Shown one piece after another: positions 1 through 8,077 of a stretch of DNA of 64,000 nucleotides (the first letter of the stretch is position 1; each line of letters opens with the position of its first letter). Position numbers and translations under genes: made by a program. The notes beneath the pieces are model-generated. The model was not told where the DNA came from. It did no database searches and saw only the letters and a list, made by a program, of their open reading frames with translations. Origin of the DNA: an uncultured Rhizobiaceae group bacterium (GTDB lineage Bacteria > Pseudomonadota > Alphaproteobacteria > Rhizobiales > Rhizobiaceae); the NCBI GenBank assembly GCA_938010435.1, contig CALLUS010000018.1, positions 33,770 to 97,769 on the forward strand, in the 5' to 3' direction.

Positions 1-1
1 C

Positions 2-379
2 GCACGCAAAGGTGGCGGCATCAACGAGAGCTTCACCGTTCGCAAAATTTCTTACGGTGAAGGTGTGGAACGTGTGTTCCCGATCTACTCTCCACTTGTT
101 GAAGGTGTGGAAGTCGTTCGCCGCGGTAAGGTCCGTCGTGCGAAACTTTACTACCTACGTGGCCGTCGTGGTAAATCAGCACGTATCGTTGAAAACACAG
201 GCGTACGTTCTAAGAAACTCAACGAAGCAGAACGCGCAGCATTCTTGGCTGAGAAGCAACGCATCGAAGAAGAAAAGATTGCAGCCGCTGAAGCACTTGC
301 AGTTGAGAAAGCTGCCGAAGATGCAGCAGCCGCAAAAGCTGCTGAAGAAGCCGCTGCTGCGGAAGGTTCTGCTGAATAG
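2..379 (+). CDS. rplS: 50S ribosomal protein L19, 5'-truncated by window edge
   Basis: Structural protein of the large ribosomal subunit at the 30S/50S interface. The first complete codon is at base 2 and the frame reads through [27 protein letters not shown], here split as [10 protein letters not shown] then [17 protein letters not shown], and on through [14 protein letters not shown], which is the L19 core. The true start lies outside the window. After the core, about 50 residues are almost only Ala, Glu and Lys; such an extended helical tail is known from alphaproteobacterial L19 and is not needed for the fold. A rho-independent terminator follows directly, so this is the end of its operon (usually rpsP-rimM-trmD-rplS). 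Confidence 0.96.
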   Translation, partial: ARKGGGINESFTVRKISYGEGVERVFPIYSPLVEGVEVVRRGKVRRAKLYYLRGRRGKSARIVENTGVRSKKLNEAERAAFLAEKQRIEEEKIAAAEALAVEKAAEDAAAAKAAEEAAAAEGSAE

Positions 380-403
380 GCTTTATACCAACATTTCAAA
401 TTC

Positions 404-438
404 AAAGGGCGCAGGTCATATCGATTTGCGCCCTTTTT
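404..438 (+). terminator. Rho-independent terminator after rplS
   Basis: A 10-bp perfect stem, AAAGGGCGCA at 404-413 pairing with TGCGCCCTTT at 427-436, has a 13-nt loop and ends in a T run. It lies between the convergent rplS and M23 peptidase genes and could serve both strands because the stem also begins with A residues. Confidence 0.85.
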
Positions 439-449
439 GTTTGATGACC

Positions 450-1457
450 CTAAAATCGAATTTCTATCCCGCCCTTTTCAAACTCAATTTTGCCATCCCG
501 CATGAGTTTCACTGAAGCAGTATAAGTCTTTCCAACTTCGCCTGGTGTTTTACGGCCGGCGAACGCGGTGTAAGTGGCTTGATGTTTCGTTAGGGGTTTT
601 ACAGGGCTGCTGGCATAGATTTCGTTTTCTGATTTGATTTCTAACAACACTTCATCATCTTTTCGAAGATTGATAAATTTAGCGTAGAATACCAATGGCG
701 AATTCACAGTCGGCAACACAGTTTCATTTTTCAACAGCGTCTTACCGTTCACCGCCCCGTTGGAAAATCCATAGTCAATCAAAGGCGCATTATGAGAAAG
801 AATATCTGCCCAAGCTTCCGCAGAAAATAAGTTCTGAGGCGACTTGGCATTGCAGCCCTCACCCGCCTGCAAATTCGTCACCAAATCTCGTACTTTGCCA
901 TCTTTGCGAACAGTCACATGCACATGGGGAAATTGTGTCGAACCAGACAAACCAATACGACCTATCGCCTGACCCCGTTTGATCTGATCACCAGCTTTCA
1001 CAAGCAAACTGCCTTCCGCCAGATGACAAGTTTGCGAAGACCAACCTCCATATCCAGCAGCACTGTGATCGATGACAATGCCATTGCCACATTCACGGCC
1101 TTTCACGGCAGCGAAGTCTTCTTTCATTTCCACTAGATGATCCTTTGCCCCATCGCGTGCTCGCAGCACCACACCATCCGCCATTGATAAAACATTCACG
1201 CCTGCATTCATCTCCTGAAAACTGCGAACACGTATGTCGGTTCCTTTATGACCATCATAAGTCGCTTGCCCACACAATGGATCAAGACGGCCTTTGGTCG
1301 GATCAAGATCCATCATGTTTTGGAGAAAGCATTCAGGTCCGTTGATGCAATCCAGCGGTGCTGAAAACTGGGGTAATTCTTCTGCAACTGCAGCAATTGG
1401 ATGCGTTTGCGTCATGATTCCAATAACAATCGCTGTCGGTATGCTTCGAAATTTCAT
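450..1457 (-). CDS. M23 family metallopeptidase (LytM-type), secreted
   Basis: Probable periplasmic zinc peptidase acting on peptidoglycan cross-links. The start at 1457 gives 335 aa and a classical signal peptide (MKFRSIPTAIVIGIM... ending near AVAEE); an in-frame ATG eight codons upstream (1481) is possible. The catalytic domain covers about residues 65-190. It has the HKGTD motif (H70, D74), a middle CHL (H145) and the HVH pair (H178, H180), which match the HxxxD and HxH zinc ligands of M23. About 120 C-terminal residues form a beta-rich domain I do not recognise. The gene is monocistronic and convergent with rplS. Lytic activity rather than a regulatory role is inferred from the intact ligands. 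Confidence 0.85.
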   Translation of the reverse strand: MKFRSIPTAIVIGIMTQTHPIAAVAEELPQFSAPLDCINGPECFLQNMMDLDPTKGRLDPLCGQATYDGHKGTDIRVRSFQEMNAGVNVLSMADGVVLRARDGAKDHLVEMKEDFAAVKGRECGNGIVIDHSAAGYGGWSSQTCHLAEGSLLVKAGDQIKRGQAIGRIGLSGSTQFPHVHVTVRKDGKVRDLVTNLQAGEGCNAKSPQNLFSAEAWADILSHNAPLIDYGFSNGAVNGKTLLKNETVLPTVNSPLVFYAKFINLRKDDEVLLEIKSENEIYASSPVKPLTKHQATYTAFAGRKTPGEVGKTYTASVKLMRDGKIEFEKGGIEIRF

Positions 1458-1591
1458 TTTACCGTTCCCAAATCCATACATGTTTCAATCCGTTTTGCTT
1501 GAAAACAAACGATCTTCGTTTTAAGCCACATCAGACAATTCAGCCTGCATGACTTTCTTTTGATAGCAGGCCATCAAGACAGGACAAAATC

Positions 1592-2704
1592 ATGGCGAAC
1601 CGCAAACTTTTTCTTCTTCCCGGTGACGGTATTGGCCCAGAAGCATTTGCTGAAATGCGCAAAATCATTGACTATATGAATGCGGAAGAAGGTGCAGGAT
1701 TTGAATTTGAAGAAGGTCTTGTTGGTGGTTCTGCTTACGATGCCCACGGTGAGAGCATTTCCGATGCCGACATGGAAAAGGCCATGGCCGCAGACGCGGT
1801 AATATTTGGTGCGGTTGGCGGTCCTAAATGGGACAATGTTCCCTATGATCAGCGCCCGGAAGCTGGTCTTTTACGTTTGCGCAAAGACATGCAACTGTTT
1901 GCAAATTTACGACCTGCTATATGCTATCCAGCCCTCGCCGCTTCTTCGTCTTTGAAACAGGAATTGGTCGAAGGTCTTGATATTCTGATCCTGCGCGAAT
2001 TGACCGGTGGCGTGTATTTTGGTGAACCCAAAACCATTGAAGACCTCGGCAATGGTCAAAAACGTGCCATTGATACGCAGGTTTATGATACTTACGAAAT
2101 TGAACGTATTTCTGCGATGGCATTCGAACTAGCCCGTACCCGCGACAACCGTGTTTGTTCCATGGAAAAACGCAACGTGATGAAATCTGGCGTTCTTTGG
2201 AATGAAGTTGTGACGGATACTCACAAGAATGGGTTTGAAGATGTGGAACTGTCTCACATGTTGGCTGATGCTGGCGGTATGCAGCTTGTGCGCCAGCCAA
2301 AACAGTTTGATGTGATCGTAACGGACAACCTGTTCGGTGACATGTTGTCGGATGTGGCAGCTATGTTGACGGGTTCCTTGGGCATGTTGCCGTCTGCCTC
2401 TTTGGGCGCGCCTGATCCAATCACCAAGAAGCGTAAAGCCATGTATGAGCCTGTACACGGCTCCGCACCCGATATTGCCGGCCAAGGCATTGCCAACCCG
2501 ATCGCAATGATCGCCTCTTTGGCAATGTGTTTACGTTATTCATTCGAGATGATTTCAGAAGCCAACCGCTTGGAAGGCGCAATTGCAAAAGTCTTGGATG
2601 ATGGCCTGCGCACTGGAGACATTATGTCTGACGGCATGACCCTCGTGAACACAAATGAAATGGGTGCAGCTGTTTTGGCCGCTTATGCAGCAAGCGCTGC
2701 TTAA
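1592..2704 (+). CDS. leuB: 3-isopropylmalate dehydrogenase
   Basis: Third enzyme of leucine biosynthesis: NAD-dependent oxidative decarboxylation of 3-isopropylmalate to 2-oxoisocaproate in the cytoplasm. The 370 aa are the family's normal length. The sequence shows LPGDGIGPE at the N terminus, the substrate-binding [16 protein letters not shown] segment, and [19 protein letters not shown], which carries the metal-binding aspartates. The [14 protein letters not shown] segment is the NAD-binding region. No leuC or leuD is in the window. A perfect 12-bp hairpin follows the stop, so the gene ends its own transcript. asd, often next to leuB in Rhizobiales, is here about 59 kb away. Confidence 0.97.
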   Translation: MANRKLFLLPGDGIGPEAFAEMRKIIDYMNAEEGAGFEFEEGLVGGSAYDAHGESISDADMEKAMAADAVIFGAVGGPKWDNVPYDQRPEAGLLRLRKDMQLFANLRPAICYPALAASSSLKQELVEGLDILILRELTGGVYFGEPKTIEDLGNGQKRAIDTQVYDTYEIERISAMAFELARTRDNRVCSMEKRNVMKSGVLWNEVVTDTHKNGFEDVELSHMLADAGGMQLVRQPKQFDVIVTDNLFGDMLSDVAAMLTGSLGMLPSASLGAPDPITKKRKAMYEPVHGSAPDIAGQGIANPIAMIASLAMCLRYSFEMISEANRLEGAIAKVLDDGLRTGDIMSDGMTLVNTNEMGAAVLAAYAASAA

Positions 2705-2724
2705 GCGACTGTTTGCCACAAACT

Positions 2725-2754
2725 GTGAAAAGCCATGGCACAATGGCTTTTCAC
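2725..2754 (+). terminator. Hairpin terminator after leuB
   Basis: Perfect 12-bp stem GTGAAAAGCCAT (2725-2736) / ATGGCTTTTCAC (2743-2754) with a 6-nt loop. The T run is inside the stem rather than after it, so it is a weaker terminator than the one after rplS. It overlaps the first possible start (2735) of the next gene, which argues for that gene starting at 2771. Confidence 0.6.
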
Positions 2755-2770
2755 GCACTATCTTAATAAC

Positions 2771-3238
2771 ATGAGAAAAATTATTACATTGTGCATGGCC
2801 GCAACATTGGTCGCCATTTCACCATTGACCGGCAATTTTGCAACCTCAGCTAATACGCTGGATCAATTGCAAGGCAACAAACGCGTGATATTTTTGTTTG
2901 CTAAATCCCGCAGTACAGCTGGGCTGGGGCAACAGGTGGATATTTTGCGCAATTTTCGCCCCGAAATGCGCGAACGTGATCTCATTGTATTGCAAACAAC
3001 CGGAAACGAAGAAACACGATCAGTCATCGGATACACATCCATTCAACGCGGAACGTCACGCGAACTTCGCAACAAATTCAAACCTATCGGCAGCGGTATG
3101 AGCGTCATTCTTGTGGGCAAAGACGGGATGGAAAAAAGACGTTGGCTACGAGTTGTTCAACCCAACGAGTTTTTTGAGCTCATCGACTCCATGCCCATGC
3201 GCAAGCGCAAAATAAACGATCAGCCCGCCACGAACTGA
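2771..3238 (+). CDS. DUF4174 domain protein, secreted
   Basis: 155 aa with an N-terminal signal peptide (MRKIITLCMAATLVA, cleavage near ATSA). The mature part begins LDQLQGNKRVIFLFAKS, continues with ERDLIVLQTT and ends VILVGKDGMEKRRW followed by a helical EFFELIDSMPMRKR. This is the DUF4174 pattern, a thioredoxin-fold-like domain of unknown function found in proteobacterial periplasmic proteins. There is no CxxC, so a classical thiol-disulfide role is unlikely. The start at 2771 is chosen because the upstream ATG at 2735 lies within the leuB terminator hairpin. It converges with the nitroreductase gene. Confidence 0.75.
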   Translation: MRKIITLCMAATLVAISPLTGNFATSANTLDQLQGNKRVIFLFAKSRSTAGLGQQVDILRNFRPEMRERDLIVLQTTGNEETRSVIGYTSIQRGTSRELRNKFKPIGSGMSVILVGKDGMEKRRWLRVVQPNEFFELIDSMPMRKRKINDQPATN

Positions 3239-3247
3239 TAGCCTTCC

Positions 3248-3928
3248 CTAGTCATGGAAGGTCGCAAAGTCTTCTAACTCCGCACGGTCCGTTACCAAGC
3301 TGTTTTCAATTGCATCCGGGTCCGCATGTCCAATTGCCATTCCACAGATCACAGTTTCAATATCTGGAATATCCAGTTGTGATTTGATCACATTTTGAAA
3401 GTTGGCAAAGGCTGCTTGTGGGCACGTGTCCAAACCACGTCCTCGGGCAGCGATCATGATATTCTCCATGAACATGCCATAGTCCAACCAAGACCCCATT
3501 TCCAACCGACTGTCCAATGTGAACATGAGACCCACAGGCGCATCAAAGAATGTATAGTTGCGGCCGAGCTGCGCATGCATCTTATCTTTGTCTTCACGGC
3601 CAATGCCAAGAACGTTGTAGAGATCCCAACCAACCTTTCTGCGTCGCGCTAAATAAGGTTCCGGAAATTCATCCGGGTAGTATTTGTAAGCCCGTTTGCC
3701 ATTATAGTTGGGGTCATCGTGCGCTTTGAGCACCGCAGTCGATAAAGCCTCTTTCGCACCACCTGTCAAAACATGAACTCTCCAAGGTTGCATATTGGTG
3801 CCCGAAGGTGCGCGAGCCGCCGCACTCAATATTTCGCGAACAGCTTCATCAGACACAGGAGTGGATAAAAAAGCTCGCACAGAGCGTCGGCTTATGATGG
3901 CATCATCAACAACTTGTTTTGCATCCAT
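3248..3928 (-). CDS. Nitroreductase family protein
   Basis: Flavin (FMN) dependent NAD(P)H oxidoreductase of 226 aa. The start ISRRSVRAF supplies the conserved FMN-phosphate-binding arginines. APSGTNMQPWRVHVL is the typical second FMN loop, and FANFQNVIKSQLDIPD followed by VICGMAIGHAD is the C-terminal flavin-contact region. Substrate cannot be read from sequence; members reduce nitroaromatics, quinones or enones. It is divergent from the XRE-cupin regulator at 4089, sharing a 160-bp promoter region, so it may be under the same control, but this is only inferred from position. Confidence 0.88.
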   Translation of the reverse strand: MDAKQVVDDAIISRRSVRAFLSTPVSDEAVREILSAAARAPSGTNMQPWRVHVLTGGAKEALSTAVLKAHDDPNYNGKRAYKYYPDEFPEPYLARRRKVGWDLYNVLGIGREDKDKMHAQLGRNYTFFDAPVGLMFTLDSRLEMGSWLDYGMFMENIMIAARGRGLDTCPQAAFANFQNVIKSQLDIPDIETVICGMAIGHADPDAIENSLVTDRAELEDFATFHD

Positions 3929-4022
3929 AGATTTCAGTCCGGAAAATTATTTTCACCACCTTTCACCACTCATATTCCAGAAACAAGACATGACCGTTTG
4001 AAATTACTCATTTACAAATCAT

Positions 4023-4034
4023 ATTTCGTGAAAT
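4023..4034. promoter_or_regulatory. Candidate operator in the nitroreductase/regulator divergent region
   Basis: Inverted repeat ATTTC-GT-GAAAT in an AT-rich region 55 bp before the XRE-cupin regulator start. XRE-cupin regulators often bind short dyads in their own promoters. Assignment is speculative. Confidence 0.25.
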
Positions 4035-4088
4035 TTTGATTGATTTTTTCATAACAGTGATGTTTTCTCCATATTTGGAGGACTTTGC

Positions 4089-4679
4089 ATGGCTTTCGCT
4101 GCATCAATTCAGGAAAATGAGTCACAAGGCGTGGAAGCTTTGGGTAATGATGTTCGAGGGTTGCGAAAATCCCGCGGATTAACCCTCAATGAATTAGCTT
4201 TAAAAATAGGACGTTCCGTTGGATTCATCTCCCAAGTGGAACGTGGCCTTTCCTCTCCATCTATCGATGATTTGCGGGCCATCGCATCTGCTCTTGATGT
4301 GCCAACAAGTTGGTTTTTTGCCCATGATGCCCAAGATGACAGTGAACGCGGCTTAGTCGTGCGCGCAAACAGCCGTCGGGCCTTAGGCACACCTGAATCT
4401 GGAATAGTGGAAGAATTATTATCACCAGACCTTGGTGGTTCTTTTGAAATGTTCAGGTCTGTATTTCAGTCGGGTGCTGAACTTGAAAAAGAAATCTATC
4501 GCGAAACCGAAGAAGCCGGATACGTGGTCTCCGGACAATTCGATATTTGGATTGAGGGGAAACACTTTTGCTTAACAGCGGGAGATTCCTTTCGTTTCGA
4601 TCACAAGCCTTATCGCTGGAAAAATATGGGTGAGATTCCCGCAGTTGTTGTGTGGGTCGTCAGCCCGCCCGTTTATTAA
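4089..4679 (+). CDS. XRE-family transcriptional regulator with C-terminal cupin domain
   Basis: 196 aa. Residues about 20-80 form a Cro/CI helix-turn-helix (LRKSRGLTLNELALKIGRS, then GFISQVERGLSSPSIDDL). Residues about 115-195 form a single cupin barrel (EKEIYRETEEAGYVVSGQF, then LTAGDSFRFDHKPYRWKN). This architecture senses a small metabolite and usually controls adjacent catabolic genes (PuuR-like and related). It is followed after 11 bases by the first FAD/GcvT gene on the same strand, so it probably regulates the whole 4.7-13 kb cluster. The ligand is unknown; a methylated amine is a reasonable guess from context. Confidence 0.88.
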   Translation: MAFAASIQENESQGVEALGNDVRGLRKSRGLTLNELALKIGRSVGFISQVERGLSSPSIDDLRAIASALDVPTSWFFAHDAQDDSERGLVVRANSRRALGTPESGIVEELLSPDLGGSFEMFRSVFQSGAELEKEIYRETEEAGYVVSGQFDIWIEGKHFCLTAGDSFRFDHKPYRWKNMGEIPAVVVWVVSPPVY

Positions 4680-4690
4680 GAGAAAAACCT

Positions 4691-7159
4691 ATGTCTGAAG
4701 AACAAACACAAAACAATCTCCCTTCCCATGCCCGCGTTGTCATCATTGGTGGCGGAGCTGTAGGGGTTTCATCACTTTATCACCTCGCCAAACTTGGTTG
4801 GTCAGATTGCGTCCTATTAGAAAAAAATGAACTGACAGCCGGGTCTACGTGGCATGCTGCTGGCAATTGCCCCAACTTCTCTAATTCTTGGGCCGTATTA
4901 AACATGCAGCGTTACGGATTGGAATTGTATCGAGGATTGGCGGACGAAGTAAACTACCCGATGAACTACCACGTCACAGGTTCTGTTCGTCTGGCCCATT
5001 CTAAAGAGCGTATGCAGGAGTTTGAACGGGTTGCAGGCATGGCCCGCTACCAAGGTTTGAACGTAGAAATTTGTTCGTCCGAAGAACTACAAAAATACAA
5101 TCCGTTTATGGAAACCCACGATCTTGTTGGTGGCATGTACGATCCGCTCGACGGTGACATTGATCCGGCACAATTGACCCAGGCCCTTGCCAAAGGTGCC
5201 CGCGACATGGGCCAGAAGATTGTGCGTTTTTGCCCTGCAACAGGCGTCAGCAAAAACGGTGACGAATGGATTGTTCACACGGAAAAAGGTGACATCACCT
5301 GTGAATATGTGGTCAATGCAGGTGGATATTACGCCCAACGCGTTGGTGAATGGTTCAAACCTTACGGTGGCCGCACCGTGCCCATGGTGGTGATGAGCCA
5401 TCAATATTTCCTCACTGCGGAAATTCCTGAATTGGAAGCATGGACCAAGGAACAGGGGCATAAAATGCCCATGGTTCGTGACGTGGATATTTCTTACTAT
5501 CTGCGTCAAGACAAAAATGGCCTAAACCTCGGCCCTTACGAACGAAATTGTAAAGCTCATTGGATCACACCGGAAGATCCAATGCCCGATGATTTCTCTT
5601 TCCAGCTTTACCCAGATGATCTGGAACGTCTTGAGTTTTATATTGAAGATGCAATGGAACGGATGCCTATTCTCGGCACCCAAGGTGTGGAACGTGTCAT
5701 CAACGGACCTATTCCTTATGCACCCGATGGCTTGCCTTTGCTTGGTCCAATGCCCGGAGTAAAGAATGCATTTGAAGCCCATTCATTCACCTTCGGTATC
5801 GCCCAAGCAGGCGGCGCAGGTAAAGTTCTGTCCGAATGGATCGTCAACGGCGCCCCTGATTGGGATATGTGGGCAGTTGACCCCCGCCGTTACACCGCAC
5901 ATGTCGATCATGAATACAGCCTTGCCAAAGCAAAGGAGACCTATGGCCACGAATACGCCATGCATTTTCCATACCACGAATGGCCTGCCGCGCGTGACAA
6001 AAAACATTCCGCTGTTCATAGCAAGTTGCTACAACTCGGTGGACAGATGGGCGCTTACAATGGATGGGAGCGCGCCAACTGGTTCTCCAAAGATGGCGAT
6101 GACACATCGGAAGAAGCCACACATACTTGGGAACGCAAAGGTCCTTGGTTACCCCGTGTCAAAGAAGAGTGCGAAGCCGTGCGCGATGCCTGCGGTGTTC
6201 TCGATATGCCGGGCTTTTCCCGTTATAATCTTAAAGGTGAAGGCGCTGCGGATTGGTTGCGCAAACAGATTACAGGTGGATTGCCAAAAACTGGTCGATT
6301 GAACCTTGGTTATTTTGCCGATGAAAAAGGCCGCATCGTTACAGAAATGTCGATCATTCGTCATGGTGAAGATGATTTTACATTGATGACAGCAGCCGTC
6401 GCAGAATGGCACGATTTTGAATGGCTACAAAAAGCACTTCCGAAAGATGGTTCGCTCGCACTGACCAACCACAGTACAGAATATGCAGTTTTGTTGGTAA
6501 CGGGCCCAATGTCGCGCGATGTAATTTCATCCATTGCCGATGAGGCTGATCTTGAATCAAGTTGGCTTACTCATAATCCGGCAAAAATTGCTGGCACAGG
6601 TTGCGCATTGGCACGCGTATCTTTTGCTGGCGAACTGGGTTGGGAAATCCACGCCAAAACCGAAAACATCCCTACGCTTTACGATGCTGTTTTAGGCGCA
6701 GGCGCAAAACCTTTCGGCATGTACGCGCTGGATTCGCTCCGTCTTGAAAAGAGCTACCGCACTTGGAAAGGCGATCTTTCGACAGATTACACCATTCTGG
6801 AAGGCGGCATAGAACGCTTCGTGCGTTGGCAGAAAGACGACTTTGTCGGCAAAGGAGCCATGGAGCAGGAAAAGCAACAAGGTGTGAAAAAAGGTTTCGT
6901 CACCATGATCGTGGAAGCCGGTGATTTTGATGCACCTTATATGTCTACGATCTGGGACGGTGACACTGTCATCGGGGAAACCACATCAGGGGGGTGGGGC
7001 CACCGCATCAACAAATCTATCGCCCTTGGTGTGGTAAAGTCGGAATTCACAAAACCCGGAACAGAATTGGAAATTGAAATGTACGGTTCCCGCTACAAAG
7101 CTGTCGTGCAAGACGACAAACCACTTTGGGACCCAGACAACGAAAGAATCCGCGCTTAA
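4691..7159 (+). CDS. FAD-dependent oxidoreductase/GcvT fusion (dimethylglycine/sarcosine dehydrogenase type), copy 1
   Basis: 822 aa in three parts. An N-terminal DAO domain (about 15-390) has the dinucleotide motif VVIIGGGAVGVSSLYHLAK. A linker follows, then GCV_T (about 430-720) and a C-terminal barrel (about 735-815). The STWHAAG segment contains the histidine that carries covalent FAD in dimethylglycine dehydrogenase. The family oxidises N-methyl groups of dimethylglycine or sarcosine and passes the C1 unit to tetrahydrofolate in the GcvT half. The start at 4691 follows AAGAGAAAAACC and skips 13 codons of overlap with the regulator. The residues after the FAD histidine (NCPNFSNSW) differ from copy 2 at 8077, suggesting a different substrate. 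Confidence 0.85.
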   Translation: MSEEQTQNNLPSHARVVIIGGGAVGVSSLYHLAKLGWSDCVLLEKNELTAGSTWHAAGNCPNFSNSWAVLNMQRYGLELYRGLADEVNYPMNYHVTGSVRLAHSKERMQEFERVAGMARYQGLNVEICSSEELQKYNPFMETHDLVGGMYDPLDGDIDPAQLTQALAKGARDMGQKIVRFCPATGVSKNGDEWIVHTEKGDITCEYVVNAGGYYAQRVGEWFKPYGGRTVPMVVMSHQYFLTAEIPELEAWTKEQGHKMPMVRDVDISYYLRQDKNGLNLGPYERNCKAHWITPEDPMPDDFSFQLYPDDLERLEFYIEDAMERMPILGTQGVERVINGPIPYAPDGLPLLGPMPGVKNAFEAHSFTFGIAQAGGAGKVLSEWIVNGAPDWDMWAVDPRRYTAHVDHEYSLAKAKETYGHEYAMHFPYHEWPAARDKKHSAVHSKLLQLGGQMGAYNGWERANWFSKDGDDTSEEATHTWERKGPWLPRVKEECEAVRDACGVLDMPGFSRYNLKGEGAADWLRKQITGGLPKTGRLNLGYFADEKGRIVTEMSIIRHGEDDFTLMTAAVAEWHDFEWLQKALPKDGSLALTNHSTEYAVLLVTGPMSRDVISSIADEADLESSWLTHNPAKIAGTGCALARVSFAGELGWEIHAKTENIPTLYDAVLGAGAKPFGMYALDSLRLEKSYRTWKGDLSTDYTILEGGIERFVRWQKDDFVGKGAMEQEKQQGVKKGFVTMIVEAGDFDAPYMSTIWDGDTVIGETTSGGWGHRINKSIALGVVKSEFTKPGTELEIEMYGSRYKAVVQDDKPLWDPDNERIRA

Positions 7160-7177
7160 CGGCGAGGCGACACAGAT

Positions 7178-8077
7178 ATGGCGAATATTGTACTTTTAGA
7201 CGGTGGAATGGGTCAGGAATTGATAGCTCGATCAACCAACCCACCATCCCCGTTGTGGTCTGCAAATGTAATGATGAACGAGCCTGATATTGTTGAGGCC
7301 GTACATGCAGAATATATTAAAGCTGGTGCCAAGGTCTTAACTTTGAACACATATTCCGCGACGCCTGAACGATTGGCACGGGATGCCAGTGAAGACTTGT
7401 TTGAATCACTGCAAGCCAAGGCAATTGAGATCATTGAAAGCGCTGCTGCCAATTCAGACGTAACCTTGGGCGGTTGCCTGCCACCACTATTTGGCAGCTA
7501 CCACCCGGAACATGCCCCTGACTTCAACATTTGCCTAAACACTTATCGCCGCGTTGTGGCACAACAAAAAAACGCGATGGATATTTTGATTTGCGAAACA
7601 CTGTCGTCGGTCAAAGAAATAAAAGCTGCTGTTCAAGCCGGCAGTGAATCCGGCCTTCCCGTCTGGTGCGGTATGAGCACCAAAGATGAAGACGGCACGT
7701 TGCTGAGATCCGGAGAGCCATTGGCAGAAGGTGCTCAAGCTGCAAAAGATGCGGACGCTGCTGCGGTCGCAGTAAATTGTTCATGGCCTGAAGCAGTTAC
7801 CCAAGCTCTACCCTTTCTTGCAAACACCGGATTACCTTTCGGGGGTTGGGCTAACGGTTTTACCAATGCCGCAGGCGATCTTGGCATTGGCGGCACCGTC
7901 GATAATATGGACAAGCGTACGGATCTTGATCCTGAGAGTTACGCCAGACATGTCATGGAATGGGTGAACCACGGCGCAACCCTTGTAGGCGGTTGCTGTG
8001 AAGTTGGCCCTGCACATATCAAGAAAATTGCTGACCGGTTGGTTGAAGCTGGACACACACTCACAGGAAAACTGTAA
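7178..8077 (+). CDS. Homocysteine S-methyltransferase family protein
   Basis: 299 aa, one (beta/alpha)8 barrel. It moves a methyl group from a donor (S-methylmethionine, a betaine or similar) to a thiol, normally homocysteine, through a zinc-bound thiolate. Visible features are the start LLDGGMGQEL, VNCSW (C201) and GGCCEVGP (C273, C274), which together supply all three zinc ligands. It overlaps the next gene by one base (TAATG), so the two are translationally coupled. It is shorter than betaine-homocysteine methyltransferase and closer to MmuM in length. Its place between two demethylating enzymes suggests it takes one of the methyl groups released by this pathway; that is inference. Confidence 0.87.
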   Translation: MANIVLLDGGMGQELIARSTNPPSPLWSANVMMNEPDIVEAVHAEYIKAGAKVLTLNTYSATPERLARDASEDLFESLQAKAIEIIESAAANSDVTLGGCLPPLFGSYHPEHAPDFNICLNTYRRVVAQQKNAMDILICETLSSVKEIKAAVQAGSESGLPVWCGMSTKDEDGTLLRSGEPLAEGAQAAKDADAAAVAVNCSWPEAVTQALPFLANTGLPFGGWANGFTNAAGDLGIGGTVDNMDKRTDLDPESYARHVMEWVNHGATLVGGCCEVGPAHIKKIADRLVEAGHTLTGKL

